A stretch of 64,000 nucleotides of DNA, taken from positions 3,478,001-3,542,000 of the forward strand of contig CP065018.1 of the NCBI GenBank assembly GCA_016700415.1, read 5' to 3'. This document shows positions 33,095-41,873 of the stretch, in pieces (position 1 is the first letter of the stretch; every line of letters begins with the position of its first letter). Both the position numbers and the translations under genes were made by a program. This DNA comes from Flavobacteriales bacterium. Its GTDB lineage: Bacteria > Bacteroidota > Bacteroidia > Flavobacteriales_F > PHOS-HE28. The notes under the pieces are model-generated. The model had not been told where the DNA came from. It was given only the letters and a program-made list of their open reading frames with translations, and did no database searches.

Positions 33095-35200
33095 ATGGCC
33101 CGCGACCTCAGATACACGCGCAACATCGGCATCATGGCGCACATCGATGCCGGCAAGACGACCACGTCGGAGCGCATTCTTTATTACACAGGCCTCACGC
33201 ACAAGATCGGGGAGGTGCATGATGGCGCGGCCACCATGGACTGGATGGCGCAGGAGCAGGAGCGTGGCATCACGATCACCAGCGCTGCCACCACCACCGC
33301 CTGGAAATACCGCGGCAACGAGTACAAGATCAACCTGATCGACACCCCGGGCCACGTGGACTTCACCGTGGAGGTGGAGCGCAGCCTGCGCGTACTGGAC
33401 GGTGCCGTGGCGCTGTTCTGCGCCGTTGGTGGCGTGGAGCCCCAGAGCGAGACCGTGTGGCGCCAGGCCAATAAGTACAAAGTGCCCCGCATCGGCTTCG
33501 TCAACAAGATGGACCGCAGCGGTGCGGACTTCTTCAAAGTAGTGGCCCAGATCAAGAGCCGCCTCGGTGCGAACCCGGTGCCTTTGCAAGTGCCCATCGG
33601 CGCCGAAGCGGGTTTCCTTGGCGTGGTCGACCTGGTGAATAACCACGGCATGGTCTGGAACGAGGCCGACCAAGGCATGACCTGGTCGGAAGTCCCCATT
33701 CCTGAAGACCTGAAGGACACCGTGAAGGAGTGGCGCGACAAGTTGATCGAAGCCGTCGCCGAAAGCGACGACAAGTTGATGGAGAAGTACTTCGCTGATC
33801 CGGACAGCTTGACGGAGGCGGAGATCATGAACGCCATCCGCATCAGTACCATCAACATGAGCATCACGCCGATCCTCTGCGGGTCAGCGTTCAAGAACAA
33901 GGGCGTGCAGACCATGCTCGACGCCGTGATGGCCTATCTGCCCAGCCCCATGGACATTGAGGCTGTTACCGGCACCGACCCTGACACGGGCGAGGAGCTG
34001 TTGCGGAAGCCTAGCGTTACCGAGCCGATGGCCTCTTTGGCGTTCAAGATCGCCACGGACCCCTTCGTGGGCCGATTGGCCTTCTTCCGCTGTTACAGTG
34101 GCAAGGTGGACGCGGGCAGCTATGTGCAGAACATGCGCACGGGCAAGAAGGAGCGCATCAGCCGCATTTTCCAAATGCACTCCAACAAGCAGAACCCCGT
34201 GGACGTCATCGAAGCCGGTGACATCGGCGCGGCCGTCGGTTTCAAGGATATCCGTACCGGTGACACGCTGTGCGACGAGAGCAAGCAGATCATCCTCGAG
34301 AGCATGAGCTTCCCCGAGCCGGTGATCGGTATCGCCATCGAACCCAAGACCCAGGCCGACCTGGACAAGATGGGACAGGCGTTGGCCAAACTGGCCGAGG
34401 AAGATCCGACCTTCAAGGTGAATACCGATGAGGAGACAGGCCAGACCGTGATCAACGGTATGGGCGAACTGCACTTGGAGATCTTGGTGGACCGTATGAA
34501 GCGCGAGTTCAAGGTGGAACTCAACCAAGGTGCCCCCCAAGTGAAATACAAGGAGGCCATCACCGGAACGGTGGAGCACCGGGAACTGTACAAGAAACAG
34601 ACCGGTGGCCGAGGCAAATTCGCGGACATCCACGTGCGCATCGAGCCACAGACGGACCCCGCCAAGATCGGCTTGGAGTTCGTCGATTCCATCAAGGGTG
34701 GATCCATCCCCAAGGAATTCATCCCCTCGGTGCAGAAGGGCTTTGCGAATTCGTTGCAGAACGGTGTGTTGGCAGGGTACCCCATCGAGAGCATGAAGGT
34801 GACCTTGTACGACGGAAGCTTCCACAACGTGGACTCCGACGCACTGAGCTTTGAGATCGCTGCGAAGAGCGCCTTCCGTTCGGCGGTGCCCAAAGCCAAG
34901 CCGATCCTGCTCGAGCCGATCATGAAGATCGAGGTGATCACGCCCGAGGAGAACATGGGCGACATCGTCGGCGACCTCAACCGTCGTCGCGGACAGATCC
35001 AAGGCATGGAGGACCGTAGCGGCGCAAAGGCGATCAAGGGCACGGTGCCTTTGAGCGAGATGTTCGGCTACGTCACTTCCCTGCGTACCCTGAGTTCCGG
35101 CCGTGCCAGCAGCACCATGGAGTTCAGCCACTATGAGCAGGCTCCCAATAACATCACCGAAGCCGTTTTGGCCAAGGTCCGTGGTAAAGTTTCAGCATAA
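33095..35200 (+). CDS. fusA: Elongation factor G
   Basis: 701 residues from the ATG at 33095 (MARDLRYTRNIGIMAHIDAGKTT), the true start; the frame runs back into rpsG. GTPase motifs are AHIDAGKT (about 15-22), DTPGH and NKMD, followed by domains II-V (GYVTSLRTLSSGRASS near the end). EF-G moves tRNAs and mRNA through the ribosome. There is no tuf gene after it, which is common in this phylum. Confidence 0.97.
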   Translation: MARDLRYTRNIGIMAHIDAGKTTTSERILYYTGLTHKIGEVHDGAATMDWMAQEQERGITITSAATTTAWKYRGNEYKINLIDTPGHVDFTVEVERSLRVLDGAVALFCAVGGVEPQSETVWRQANKYKVPRIGFVNKMDRSGADFFKVVAQIKSRLGANPVPLQVPIGAEAGFLGVVDLVNNHGMVWNEADQGMTWSEVPIPEDLKDTVKEWRDKLIEAVAESDDKLMEKYFADPDSLTEAEIMNAIRISTINMSITPILCGSAFKNKGVQTMLDAVMAYLPSPMDIEAVTGTDPDTGEELLRKPSVTEPMASLAFKIATDPFVGRLAFFRCYSGKVDAGSYVQNMRTGKKERISRIFQMHSNKQNPVDVIEAGDIGAAVGFKDIRTGDTLCDESKQIILESMSFPEPVIGIAIEPKTQADLDKMGQALAKLAEEDPTFKVNTDEETGQTVINGMGELHLEILVDRMKREFKVELNQGAPQVKYKEAITGTVEHRELYKKQTGGRGKFADIHVRIEPQTDPAKIGLEFVDSIKGGSIPKEFIPSVQKGFANSLQNGVLAGYPIESMKVTLYDGSFHNVDSDALSFEIAAKSAFRSAVPKAKPILLEPIMKIEVITPEENMGDIVGDLNRRRGQIQGMEDRSGAKAIKGTVPLSEMFGYVTSLRTLSSGRASSTMEFSHYEQAPNNITEAVLAKVRGKVSA

Positions 35201-35215
35201 GTCGACCCTTAAGTG

Positions 35216-35521
35216 ATGACCCAAAAGATCAGGATCAAGCTGCGGTCTTACGATCACAACCTCGTCGACAAGAGCGCCGAGAAGATCGTGAAGACGGTGA
35301 AGAGCACGGGTGCCGTCGTCAGCGGCCCCATCCCGTTGCCCACGCACAAGCGTATTTTCACGGTGCTGCGTTCGCCGCACGTGAACAAGACGGCTCGGGA
35401 GCAATTCCAACTGTGCAGTTACAAGCGGCTGATGGACATATACAGCTCCAGCAGCAAAACCATCGATGCGCTGATGAAACTGGAACTCCCCAGTGGCGTG
35501 GACGTGGAGATCAAGGTCTGA
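35216..35521 (+). CDS. rpsJ: Ribosomal protein S10
   Basis: 101 residues from the ATG at 35216; a GTG codon directly before it is an unlikely start. Conserved IRIKLRSYDHNLVDKSAEKI is cut here to IRIKLRSYDH and the TVLRSPHVNK and LELPSGVDVEIKV parts. S10 joins the 30S head and takes part in NusB antitermination. An 83-base leader with a palindrome follows before rplC. Confidence 0.97.
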   Translation: MTQKIRIKLRSYDHNLVDKSAEKIVKTVKSTGAVVSGPIPLPTHKRIFTVLRSPHVNKTAREQFQLCSYKRLMDIYSSSSKTIDALMKLELPSGVDVEIKV

Positions 35522-35569
35522 CCGTAGAAAGATACGCGGAGCGCTACGATAGATAGACAGCAAGTGCAA

Positions 35570-35590
35570 GGGCGGTGGAAGCATCGCCCC
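35570..35590. repeat. Palindrome GGGCGGTG...CATCGCCC before rplC
   Basis: Hairpin of 8 bp with one G-T pair, followed by CCAAC and an A-rich stretch up to the rplC ATG at 35605. Confidence 0.7.
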
Positions 35591-35604
35591 CAACAAAAAG
35601 AAAA

Positions 35605-36222
35605 ATGAGCGGATTGATCGGAAAAAAGGTCGGGATGACCAGCCTCTATGACACGGAGGGCAACCTGTTGGGTTGCACCGTGCTTGAGGCCGGCCCCTGC
35701 GTGGTGACCCACGTGAAGACCATTGAAAAGGACGGCTACAATGCCGTTCAGCTGGCCTATGGCGAGCGTGGCGAGAAGAACGCCACTTCCGCGGCCATCG
35801 GCCACTTTAAGAAAGCTGGCACCACGCCCAAGGTGAAGAGCCATGAGTTCAAGGAGTTCACCGAAGAGTTGAAACTGGGCGACAAAGTGGACACCGACAT
35901 CTTCCTGGAAGGTGGCTTTGTCACAGTCACCTCCGCTAGCAAGGGTAAAGGTTTCCAAGGTGTGGTGAAGCGCCACGGCTTCAGCGGTGTTGGCGAAGCC
36001 ACCCACGGCCAGCACGACCGTTCACGCGCTCCCGGTTCATTGGGCGGCTCGTCCTACCCGGCGCGCGTGTTCAAGGGCCTGCGCATGGCAGGTCGCATGG
36101 GCGGCAACAAGATCACCACGGAGAACCTCCGAGTGGTGAAGATCGACAAGGAAAGAAACCTCATGGTCGTTCATGGCTCCATTCCCGGGCCCAAGGGCGG
36201 AATTGTGATCATCTGGAAGTAA
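35605..36222 (+). CDS. rplC: Ribosomal protein L3
   Basis: 205 residues from the ATG at 35605 (MSGLIGKKVGMT). The in-frame ATG at 35575 lies inside a palindromic repeat and is rejected. L3 is an early assembly protein near the peptidyl transferase centre; its loop GQHDRSRAPGSLGGSS with the modified-Gln region is present. One base separates it from rplD. Confidence 0.96.
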   Translation: MSGLIGKKVGMTSLYDTEGNLLGCTVLEAGPCVVTHVKTIEKDGYNAVQLAYGERGEKNATSAAIGHFKKAGTTPKVKSHEFKEFTEELKLGDKVDTDIFLEGGFVTVTSASKGKGFQGVVKRHGFSGVGEATHGQHDRSRAPGSLGGSSYPARVFKGLRMAGRMGGNKITTENLRVVKIDKERNLMVVHGSIPGPKGGIVIIWK

Positions 36223-36223
36223 G

Positions 36224-36862
36224 ATGGAACTCGATATCCACAGCGCGGACGGAAAGTCCACCGGCAAGAAGGCCAAACTGAACGATGCGGTTTTCGGTGT
36301 TGAGCCGAACGACCACGCCATCTGGCTGGACGTAAAACAGCACTTGGCGAACCGTCGTCAGGGCACCTCCAAGACCTTGGAGAAGAGCGAGCTTAGCGGT
36401 TCCACCCGCAAGCTGCACCGGCAGAAGGGGACTGGCGGAGCCCGAAAGGGTTCCATCAAGAGTCCCTTGTTGAAGGGCGGTGCCCGCGTGTTCGGCCCAA
36501 AGCCCCGTGACTACCACTTCAAACTGAACAAGAAGGTGAAGGACCTGGCCCGCCGCAGCGCCCTCACGCACAAGGCCAAGAACGGCACCATCACCGTGCT
36601 GGACGGCAGTGGCATGGACAGCACGAAGACCAAGGTCTACGCCGGCATGCTGAAGGCGTTCAACCTCACCGGCCGCAAGGCCTTGGTGGTGTTGGCGACA
36701 AAGAACGACAACGTGCTGCTCGGCACCCGGAACATCCAGGGCGCCCGCGTGGTGGTCGCCAGCGAGTTGAACACCTACGACATCATGAACGCCAATAGGG
36801 TGTTGATCGCTGCCGACGCGATCGCCCCGTTGGAATCCACCCTCAGCAAGCAAGCGCAATGA
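36224..36862 (+). CDS. rplD: Ribosomal protein L4
   Basis: 212 residues. The long loop that lines the exit tunnel is recognisable as STRKLHRQKGTGGARKGS and GGARVFGPKPRDY. The first 50 residues are slightly longer than in E. coli. L4 often controls its own S10 operon in other bacteria; no leader structure of that type is evident here. It overlaps rplW by 4 bases. Confidence 0.96.
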   Translation: MELDIHSADGKSTGKKAKLNDAVFGVEPNDHAIWLDVKQHLANRRQGTSKTLEKSELSGSTRKLHRQKGTGGARKGSIKSPLLKGGARVFGPKPRDYHFKLNKKVKDLARRSALTHKAKNGTITVLDGSGMDSTKTKVYAGMLKAFNLTGRKALVVLATKNDNVLLGTRNIQGARVVVASELNTYDIMNANRVLIAADAIAPLESTLSKQAQ

Positions 36863-37152
36863 GCAGCATCATCATCCGCCCCCTCATCACCGAGAAGATG
36901 ACCGCCCAAAGCGAGAACGAAGGCCGCTACGGCTTCGTTGTCGACCGCAAGAGCAACAAGGTCGAGATCCGCGCCGCGGTGGAAAAGGAATTCAATGTGA
37001 AGGTCACCGGCGTGCGCACGATGATCGTGCGCGGCAAGGATCGCACGCGCTATACGAAGACCAACATCCTGCGTGGCAGTACCAGCACTTGGAAGAAGGC
37101 CATCGTCACCTTGGAAAAAGGTGAGACCATCGACCTCTACAGCAATCTCTGA
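36859..37152 (+). CDS. rplW: Ribosomal protein L23
   Basis: 97 residues, ATGA overlap with rplD. IIIRPLITEKM is the conserved start and GKDRTRYTKTNI lies in the loop near the tunnel. L23 forms the docking site for trigger factor and SRP at the exit tunnel. Confidence 0.96.
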   Translation: MSSIIIRPLITEKMTAQSENEGRYGFVVDRKSNKVEIRAAVEKEFNVKVTGVRTMIVRGKDRTRYTKTNILRGSTSTWKKAIVTLEKGETIDLYSNL

Positions 37153-37172
37153 CCCTCGAACAAGCGAAGATC

Positions 37173-38009
37173 ATGGGCATCCGTAAAATGAACCCCGTTA
37201 CCGCTGGCACCCGTCACAAGGTGGCCATCGATTTCGAGGAGATCACCACCAATATCCCCGAAGCGAGCCTGCTCCGTGGGCGCGCGAACAAGAGCGGCGG
37301 CCGGAACAACTCGGGCAAGATGACCATGCGCTACATCGGCGGTGGTCACAAGCAGCGCTATCGGGTGATCGATACCAAGCGCGACAAGGTGGGCATCGCC
37401 GGCGTGGTGAAGACCATCGAGTACGATCCGAACCGTAGCTCCCGCATCGCTCTGGTGTTCTACCCGGACGGCGAGAAGCGTTACATGCTCGCACCTGCCG
37501 GCCTGAAAGTGGGCCAGGTGGTGGTGAGCGGCAAGGGCGCTCCCCCGGAAGTGGGCAATGCGCTCCCATTGAGCGATATCCCCTTGGGTACCTTGGTGCA
37601 CAACGTTGAGCTCCAGCCCGGCAAGGGAGGCTCCTTCGCACGCAGCGCGGGCACCTTCGCCCAGCTGAATGCCCGTGAAGGCCGCTATGCCACCCTGAAG
37701 ATGCCGAGCGGCGAGGTCCGCATGGTGTTGGTGAGCTGCATGGCCACAGTGGGTACCGTGGGTAATTCCGAGCACATGCTGCAGCGCAGCGGTAAGGCTG
37801 GCCGCACCCGTTGGCAGGGCCGTCGACCGCGCGTACGTCCCGTGGTGATGAACCCCGTCGATCACCCGATGGGTGGTGGCGAAGGCCGGGCTTCCGGCGG
37901 TCATCCGCGCAGCCGCAACGGCCTTCTGGCCAAAGGCAAAAAGACACGGGCACCCAAGCGTATCTCCAACAAGTTCATTATTCAGCGGGCCAACCACAAG
38001 AAAGCCTGA
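37173..38009 (+). CDS. rplB: Ribosomal protein L2
   Basis: 278 residues, normal length. Conserved blocks are SGGRNNSGKMTMRYIGGGHK, cut here to RNNSGKMT and GGGHKQ, and the C-terminal VMNPVDHPMGGGEGR with the peptidyl-transferase-associated His. L2 is needed for subunit joining and peptide bond formation. 14 bases before rpsS. Confidence 0.97.
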   Translation: MGIRKMNPVTAGTRHKVAIDFEEITTNIPEASLLRGRANKSGGRNNSGKMTMRYIGGGHKQRYRVIDTKRDKVGIAGVVKTIEYDPNRSSRIALVFYPDGEKRYMLAPAGLKVGQVVVSGKGAPPEVGNALPLSDIPLGTLVHNVELQPGKGGSFARSAGTFAQLNAREGRYATLKMPSGEVRMVLVSCMATVGTVGNSEHMLQRSGKAGRTRWQGRRPRVRPVVMNPVDHPMGGGEGRASGGHPRSRNGLLAKGKKTRAPKRISNKFIIQRANHKKA

Positions 38010-38023
38010 TCACCCGATAGCAG

Positions 38024-38293
38024 ATGAGCCGTTCACTCAAGAAGCCCCCGTTCGTCCACTACAAGTTGGCGAAGCGCGTTACCGAAATGCAACAGGCCGG
38101 CAAGAAGACCGTCCTGAAGACCTGGTCGCGCCCCAGCACCATTACCCCGGAGTTCGTGGGGTTGACCTTCGCCGTCCACAACGGGAACAAGTTCATCCCG
38201 GTGTACGTCACCGAGAACATGGTGGGCCACAAACTGGGGGAGTTCGCCCCGACGCGTACCTACCGTGGTCACGCCGGCAACAACAGAAAGTAA
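38024..38293 (+). CDS. rpsS: Ribosomal protein S19
   Basis: 89 residues: MSRSLKKPPFVHYKL, TWSRPSTITPEFVG, and FAPTRTYRGHAGN at the C-terminus. S19 lies in the 30S head with S13. One base precedes the rplV start. Confidence 0.97.
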   Translation: MSRSLKKPPFVHYKLAKRVTEMQQAGKKTVLKTWSRPSTITPEFVGLTFAVHNGNKFIPVYVTENMVGHKLGEFAPTRTYRGHAGNNRK

Positions 38294-38294
38294 C

Positions 38295-38711
38295 ATGGGA
38301 TCGCGCAAGAAAATAGCCGCTGATAAGCGGAAGGAGGCCAAGAAGGACGTTGCGGTGGCCAGCCTCCGCAAGGTTCCCACCAGCCCGCGCAAGATGCGCC
38401 AGGTGGCGGACAACATCCGCGGCGTGGAAGTGGAGAAGGCGCTGGGCCTGCTGCGCTTCAGCACCCGCCACGCCAGCAAGCCGTTGGAAAAGCTCTTGAT
38501 GAGCGCCATCGCCAACTGGGAAGCGAAGAACGAGAAGAAGGCCGGAGACACCAAGCTGGTCGTGAAGACGGTGATGGTGGACGAAAGCACCGGGTTGAAG
38601 CGTATGCTGCCCGCACCTCAGGGCCGCGCCTACCGCATGGTAAAGCGCAGCAACCACGTGACCTTGATCGTGGACACCGCACCGGAGGAAACCGCCGAGA
38701 ACAAAGCATAA
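38295..38711 (+). CDS. rplV: Ribosomal protein L22
   Basis: 138 residues from the ATG at 38295. A lysine-rich N-terminal extension of about 20 residues precedes the conserved core (VPTSPRKMRQVADNIRG). The beta-hairpin that reaches into the exit tunnel ends in RMLPAPQGRAYRMVKRSNH. It overlaps rpsC by one base (TAATG). Confidence 0.95.
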   Translation: MGSRKKIAADKRKEAKKDVAVASLRKVPTSPRKMRQVADNIRGVEVEKALGLLRFSTRHASKPLEKLLMSAIANWEAKNEKKAGDTKLVVKTVMVDESTGLKRMLPAPQGRAYRMVKRSNHVTLIVDTAPEETAENKA

Positions 38712-39583
38712 TGGGACAAAAAGCAAACCCGATCGGCCAACGCCTGGGCCTCATCAAGGGCTGGGACAGCAACTGGTACGGCGGCGATAATTACGCCGAT
38801 AAACTGGTGGAGGACGAGAAGATCCGTCAATACCTCATGGCCCGCTTGAAAAAGGCGAGCGTCTCCCGCATCATCATCGAGCGCACCTTGAAGCTGGTGA
38901 CCGTGACGATCAACACGGCACGCCCTGGTGTCATCATCGGTCGTGGCGGTTCCGAGGTGGACAAGTTGCGCGAGGAGCTGAAGAAGTTCACCGGCAAGGA
39001 CGTCCAGATCAACATTTTCGAGATCAAGCGCCCCGAGCTCGACGCCCGTTTGGTGGCCGACAGCATCGCCCGCCAATTGGAGGGCCGCATCAGCTTCCGT
39101 CGCGCCATGAAGATGAGCGTGGCCAGCACGATGCGCATGGGCGCTGAAGGCATCAAAGTGCAGGTGAGCGGCCGCTTGAACGGCGCCGAGATCGCCCGTA
39201 CCGAGAAATACCGCGAAGGCCGTGTGCCGTTGCACACCCTGCGTGCCGACATCGACTTCGCCATCACCGAGGCGCACACCAAGATGGGACGCATCGGGGT
39301 GAAGTGCTGGATCATGCGTGGCGAGGTCTACGGCAAGCGTGACCTGAGCCCGAACCAAGGACAAGTGAAAGGACCCGGCGGCATGCGCATGGGCCCTGGC
39401 AACGATCGTCGCGGTGGTGAACGTCGTGGCCCAGGAGGTCCCGGTGGAGGAGAGCGTCGTGGAGGTGGTGGTGAGCGTCGTGGCCCAGGTGGTCCCGGCG
39501 GTGAGCGTCGCGGCCCTGGTGGTCCCGGCGGCGAGCGTCGCGGCCCAGGTGGAAATCGTGGAGGTAATCGTCCTAACAACTAA
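38711..39583 (+). CDS. rpsC: Ribosomal protein S3 with RGG-like C-terminal extension
   Basis: 290 residues, about 60 longer than E. coli S3. The KH domain holds VIIGRGGSEVDKLREEL and the C-terminal domain ends near YGKRDLSPNQGQ. From about 222 to the end the protein is a glycine-arginine-proline tail built from repeats of GERRGPGGPG, encoded by 30-base units (39417-39446 and 39471-39560). S3 helps form the mRNA entry channel; the tail could add RNA contacts, which is inference. Confidence 0.95.
   Translation: MGQKANPIGQRLGLIKGWDSNWYGGDNYADKLVEDEKIRQYLMARLKKASVSRIIIERTLKLVTVTINTARPGVIIGRGGSEVDKLREELKKFTGKDVQINIFEIKRPELDARLVADSIARQLEGRISFRRAMKMSVASTMRMGAEGIKVQVSGRLNGAEIARTEKYREGRVPLHTLRADIDFAITEAHTKMGRIGVKCWIMRGEVYGKRDLSPNQGQVKGPGGMRMGPGNDRRGGERRGPGGPGGGERRGGGGERRGPGGPGGERRGPGGPGGERRGPGGNRGGNRPNN
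39417..39560 (+). repeat. 30-base tandem repeats in the S3 tail
   Basis: Units begin at 39417, 39471, 39501 and 39531 with a shorter variant between the first two. Each encodes GERRGPGGPG. Confidence 0.85.
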
Positions 39584-39588
39584 GAACC

Positions 39589-40011
39589 ATGTTGCAACCT
39601 AAGCGCAGTCGGCGCCGCAATATGCACAAGGGCCGCATGAAGGGCGAGTCCCAACGCGGTCACCGCGTGGCACTCGGATCCTTCGGCCTCAAAGCGATGG
39701 AGAGCGTATGGCTCACCGGACGCCAGATCGAATCCGCCCGTGTGGCCCTGACCCGCCACATGAAGCGTGAAGGGCAAGTGTGGATCAAGGTCTTCCCGGA
39801 CAAGCCGGTGACCAGCAAGCCCGCAGAGGTTCGGATGGGTAAGGGCAAAGGCGCATTGGACCACTGGGTGGCCGTGACGCGTGCCGGGAAGATCATCTTC
39901 GAGATCGACGGCGTGCCCGTTGAGACCGCGAAGGAGGCTCTCCGCCTGGCTGCCCAAAAGCTGCCGATCCGCACGAAGTTCGTGACGCGTGAAGATTTTG
40001 ACGGTCAATAA
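39589..40011 (+). CDS. rplP: Ribosomal protein L16
   Basis: 140 residues. Conserved MLQPKRSRRRNMHKGR, the loop WIKVFPDKPVTSKPAEVRMGKGKG is cut here to FPDKPVTSKP and RMGKGKG. L16 helps position A-site tRNA. Five bases after rpsC. Confidence 0.96.
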   Translation: MLQPKRSRRRNMHKGRMKGESQRGHRVALGSFGLKAMESVWLTGRQIESARVALTRHMKREGQVWIKVFPDKPVTSKPAEVRMGKGKGALDHWVAVTRAGKIIFEIDGVPVETAKEALRLAAQKLPIRTKFVTREDFDGQ

Positions 40012-40020
40012 GCTACCGTG

Positions 40021-40233
40021 ATGAAGAAGAAAAAACAGGAATTGAAGGACCTTACGCCGCTGGAACTGCAGGATAAGCTGCAGACCGAGCAGGACGCTTT
40101 GGGCAAGCTGCGCTTCAACCATGCGGTAAGCCCCGTGGAAAGCCCGGCCCAACTGCGCGCAACTCGCAAGAGCGTTGCCAGGATCCTTACCGAGATGCGC
40201 CGTCGCGAGATCGCCAACACCGCCCAAGCATGA
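40021..40233 (+). CDS. rpmC: Ribosomal protein L29
   Basis: 70 residues from the ATG at 40021, preferred over the GTG just before it. Two helices with LRFNHAVSPVESPAQLRATRKSVARI. L29 lies next to L23 at the tunnel exit. It overlaps rpsQ by 4 bases. Confidence 0.94.
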   Translation: MKKKKQELKDLTPLELQDKLQTEQDALGKLRFNHAVSPVESPAQLRATRKSVARILTEMRRREIANTAQA

Positions 40234-40526
40234 GCACCGAAAGCACAGAGACCACCACGGCCCAGGAGGCCGGCACCCGGAACCTCCGGAAGGAGCGTGT
40301 GGGCATCGTCACCAGTGACAAGATGAACAAGAGCATCACCGTCACCGTGGAGCGTCGCGTTATGCACCCGAAGTACGGGAAGTTCGTGAAGCTCTCCAGC
40401 AAGTTCATGGCGCACGACGAAAAGGGTGATGCACACGTGGGCGACACCGTCCGCATCGCCGAGACGCGCCCGATGAGCAAATTGAAGCGCTGGCGTTTGG
40501 TGGAAGTGGTTGAACGAGCCAAGTAA
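40230..40526 (+). CDS. rpsQ: Ribosomal protein S17
   Basis: 98 residues with an N-terminal extension of about 18 residues before the conserved RKERVGIVTSDKMNKSITV core. S17 binds 16S rRNA early in assembly. It starts in an ATGA overlap with rpmC. Confidence 0.95.
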   Translation: MSTESTETTTAQEAGTRNLRKERVGIVTSDKMNKSITVTVERRVMHPKYGKFVKLSSKFMAHDEKGDAHVGDTVRIAETRPMSKLKRWRLVEVVERAK

Positions 40527-40545
40527 GTTAAGACCGAGCAGAACC

Positions 40546-40914
40546 ATGATCCAACAGGAATCCCGGCTTTCAGTGGCCGATAATAGCGGAGCCCGCGAAG
40601 TGCTCGTGATCCGCGTGCTTGGCGGCACCGCGCGCCGCTATGCCCGCATCGGGGACACCGTGGTGGTCACCATCAAGAACGCGCTGCCGAACAGCGGTGC
40701 CAAGAAGGGGACCGTGAGCAAGGCCGTGGTGGTGCGCACCCGTAAGGAGACGCGCCGCAAGGACGGCAGCTACATCCGCTTCGATGACAACGCGGTAGTG
40801 CTGCTGGACGCCGGCGGCGAAATGCGGGGCACCCGCATCTTCGGCCCCGTGGCCCGCGAGCTGCGCGAGAAGAAGTTCATGAAGATCATCTCACTGGCAC
40901 CGGAAGTACTCTAG
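40546..40914 (+). CDS. rplN: Ribosomal protein L14
   Basis: 122 residues from the ATG at 40546 (MIQQESRLSVADNSGAREV). L14 forms an intersubunit bridge. GSYIRFDDNAVVLLD and GTRIFGPVARELRE are conserved. A palindrome separates it from rplX. Confidence 0.96.
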   Translation: MIQQESRLSVADNSGAREVLVIRVLGGTARRYARIGDTVVVTIKNALPNSGAKKGTVSKAVVVRTRKETRRKDGSYIRFDDNAVVLLDAGGEMRGTRIFGPVARELREKKFMKIISLAPEVL

Positions 40915-40928
40915 TATCAGAAACGCAA

Positions 40929-40948
40929 GGGCGATGAATGCATCGCCC
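40929..40948. repeat. Palindrome GGGCGATGAATGCATCGCCC before rplX
   Basis: One mismatch from a perfect 20-base palindrome with a GCAT core, followed by CAACAG and the rplX ATG at 40955. Confidence 0.75.
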
Positions 40949-40954
40949 CAACAG

Positions 40955-41284
40955 ATGCAACAGAAGACACACATCAAGAAAGGCGACATGGTAAAGGTGC
41001 TCGCCGGCGAGGACCGCGCCAAGCAGGGCCGCGTGCTCGATGTTGACCGCAGCCACGGCACCGCGCTGGTGGAAGGCCTGCGCATCAATAAAAAGCACAG
41101 CAAGCCCACCACGGCCACTCCCCAGGGAGGCATCGTGGAGAAGGAGGGGCCCATCCACATCAGCAACCTGATGCTGATCGACGCGAAGACCGGTGAGCCG
41201 GGTCGCGTAGGCCGTAAGGAAGGAAAGGACGGGAAGCTGGAACGCTTCGTGAAAGTGAAGAACAAGAAAACCGCGAAGAAGTGA
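40955..41284 (+). CDS. rplX: Ribosomal protein L24
   Basis: 109 residues from the ATG at 40955; the in-frame ATG at 40934 is within the palindrome. The KOW motif is KKGDMVKVLAGEDRAKQGRV, cut here to GDMVKVLAGEDR. L24 starts 50S assembly and lies near the tunnel exit. It overlaps rplE by one base. Confidence 0.94.
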   Translation: MQQKTHIKKGDMVKVLAGEDRAKQGRVLDVDRSHGTALVEGLRINKKHSKPTTATPQGGIVEKEGPIHISNLMLIDAKTGEPGRVGRKEGKDGKLERFVKVKNKKTAKK

Positions 41285-41835
41285 TGAGCACTTACGCACC
41301 CCGCCTCCGGGCGAAGTACAAGAATGAGGTCGTTCCCGGCCTGCTGAAGGAGTTCAACTACAAGAGCCCCATGCAGGTGCCGCGCATCGTTAAGATCGCG
41401 GTGAACCAAGGTCTTGGGATCGCCGTTGGTGACAAGAAGATCGTGGACAATGCCGTGGAGGAGATGACCCTGATCACCGGTCAGCGTGCCCAAGCGACGA
41501 TCTCGCGCAAGGACATCAGCAACTTCAAACTTCGTAAGGGCATGCCTATCGGGGCACGCGTCACCTTGCGCGGTGCGAAAATGTACGACTTCCTGGACCG
41601 GTTGATCGCGGTGGCCCTTCCCCGGACACGTGACTTCCGCGGGGTGAAGGCCTCCGGCTTCGACGGTCGCGGCAACTTCACCTTCGGCGTGAAGGAGCAG
41701 ATCATCTTCCCGGAGATCGACATCGACAAGACCCCCAGGATCCAAGGCATGGACATCACCATAGTGACCACCGCGAAGACCGACGCGGAGGCCAAAGCCC
41801 TCATGGCAGCGTTCGGGTTCCCCTTCACCAAATAG
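41284..41835 (+). CDS. rplE: Ribosomal protein L5
   Basis: 183 residues from the ATG at 41284, preferred over the GTG just before. It carries VPRIVKIAVNQGLG, the FKLRKGMPIGARVTLRG block and the C-terminal DITIVTTAKTDAEAKALM. L5 binds 5S rRNA with L18 and L25. Confidence 0.95.
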   Translation: MSTYAPRLRAKYKNEVVPGLLKEFNYKSPMQVPRIVKIAVNQGLGIAVGDKKIVDNAVEEMTLITGQRAQATISRKDISNFKLRKGMPIGARVTLRGAKMYDFLDRLIAVALPRTRDFRGVKASGFDGRGNFTFGVKEQIIFPEIDIDKTPRIQGMDITIVTTAKTDAEAKALMAAFGFPFTK

Positions 41836-41840
41836 TGTAC

Positions 41841-41860
41841 GGGCGATGCGTGCATCGCCC
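41841..41860. repeat. Palindrome GGGCGATGCGTGCATCGCCC before rpsN
   Basis: 20-base palindrome with one mismatch, 13 bases before the rpsN ATG. Confidence 0.8.
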
Positions 41861-41873
41861 AAACTGAAAGACA

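Noticed and set aside
33884..35131. 415-codon open frame on the minus strand
   Set aside because: Antisense shadow of fusA.
33095..35521. Missing tuf gene between fusA and rpsJ
   Set aside because: Usual in Bacteroidota, where tuf lies elsewhere; not a deletion.
39417..39560. Possible CRISPR-like array
   Set aside because: The 30-base units have no spacers and encode the S3 tail in frame.
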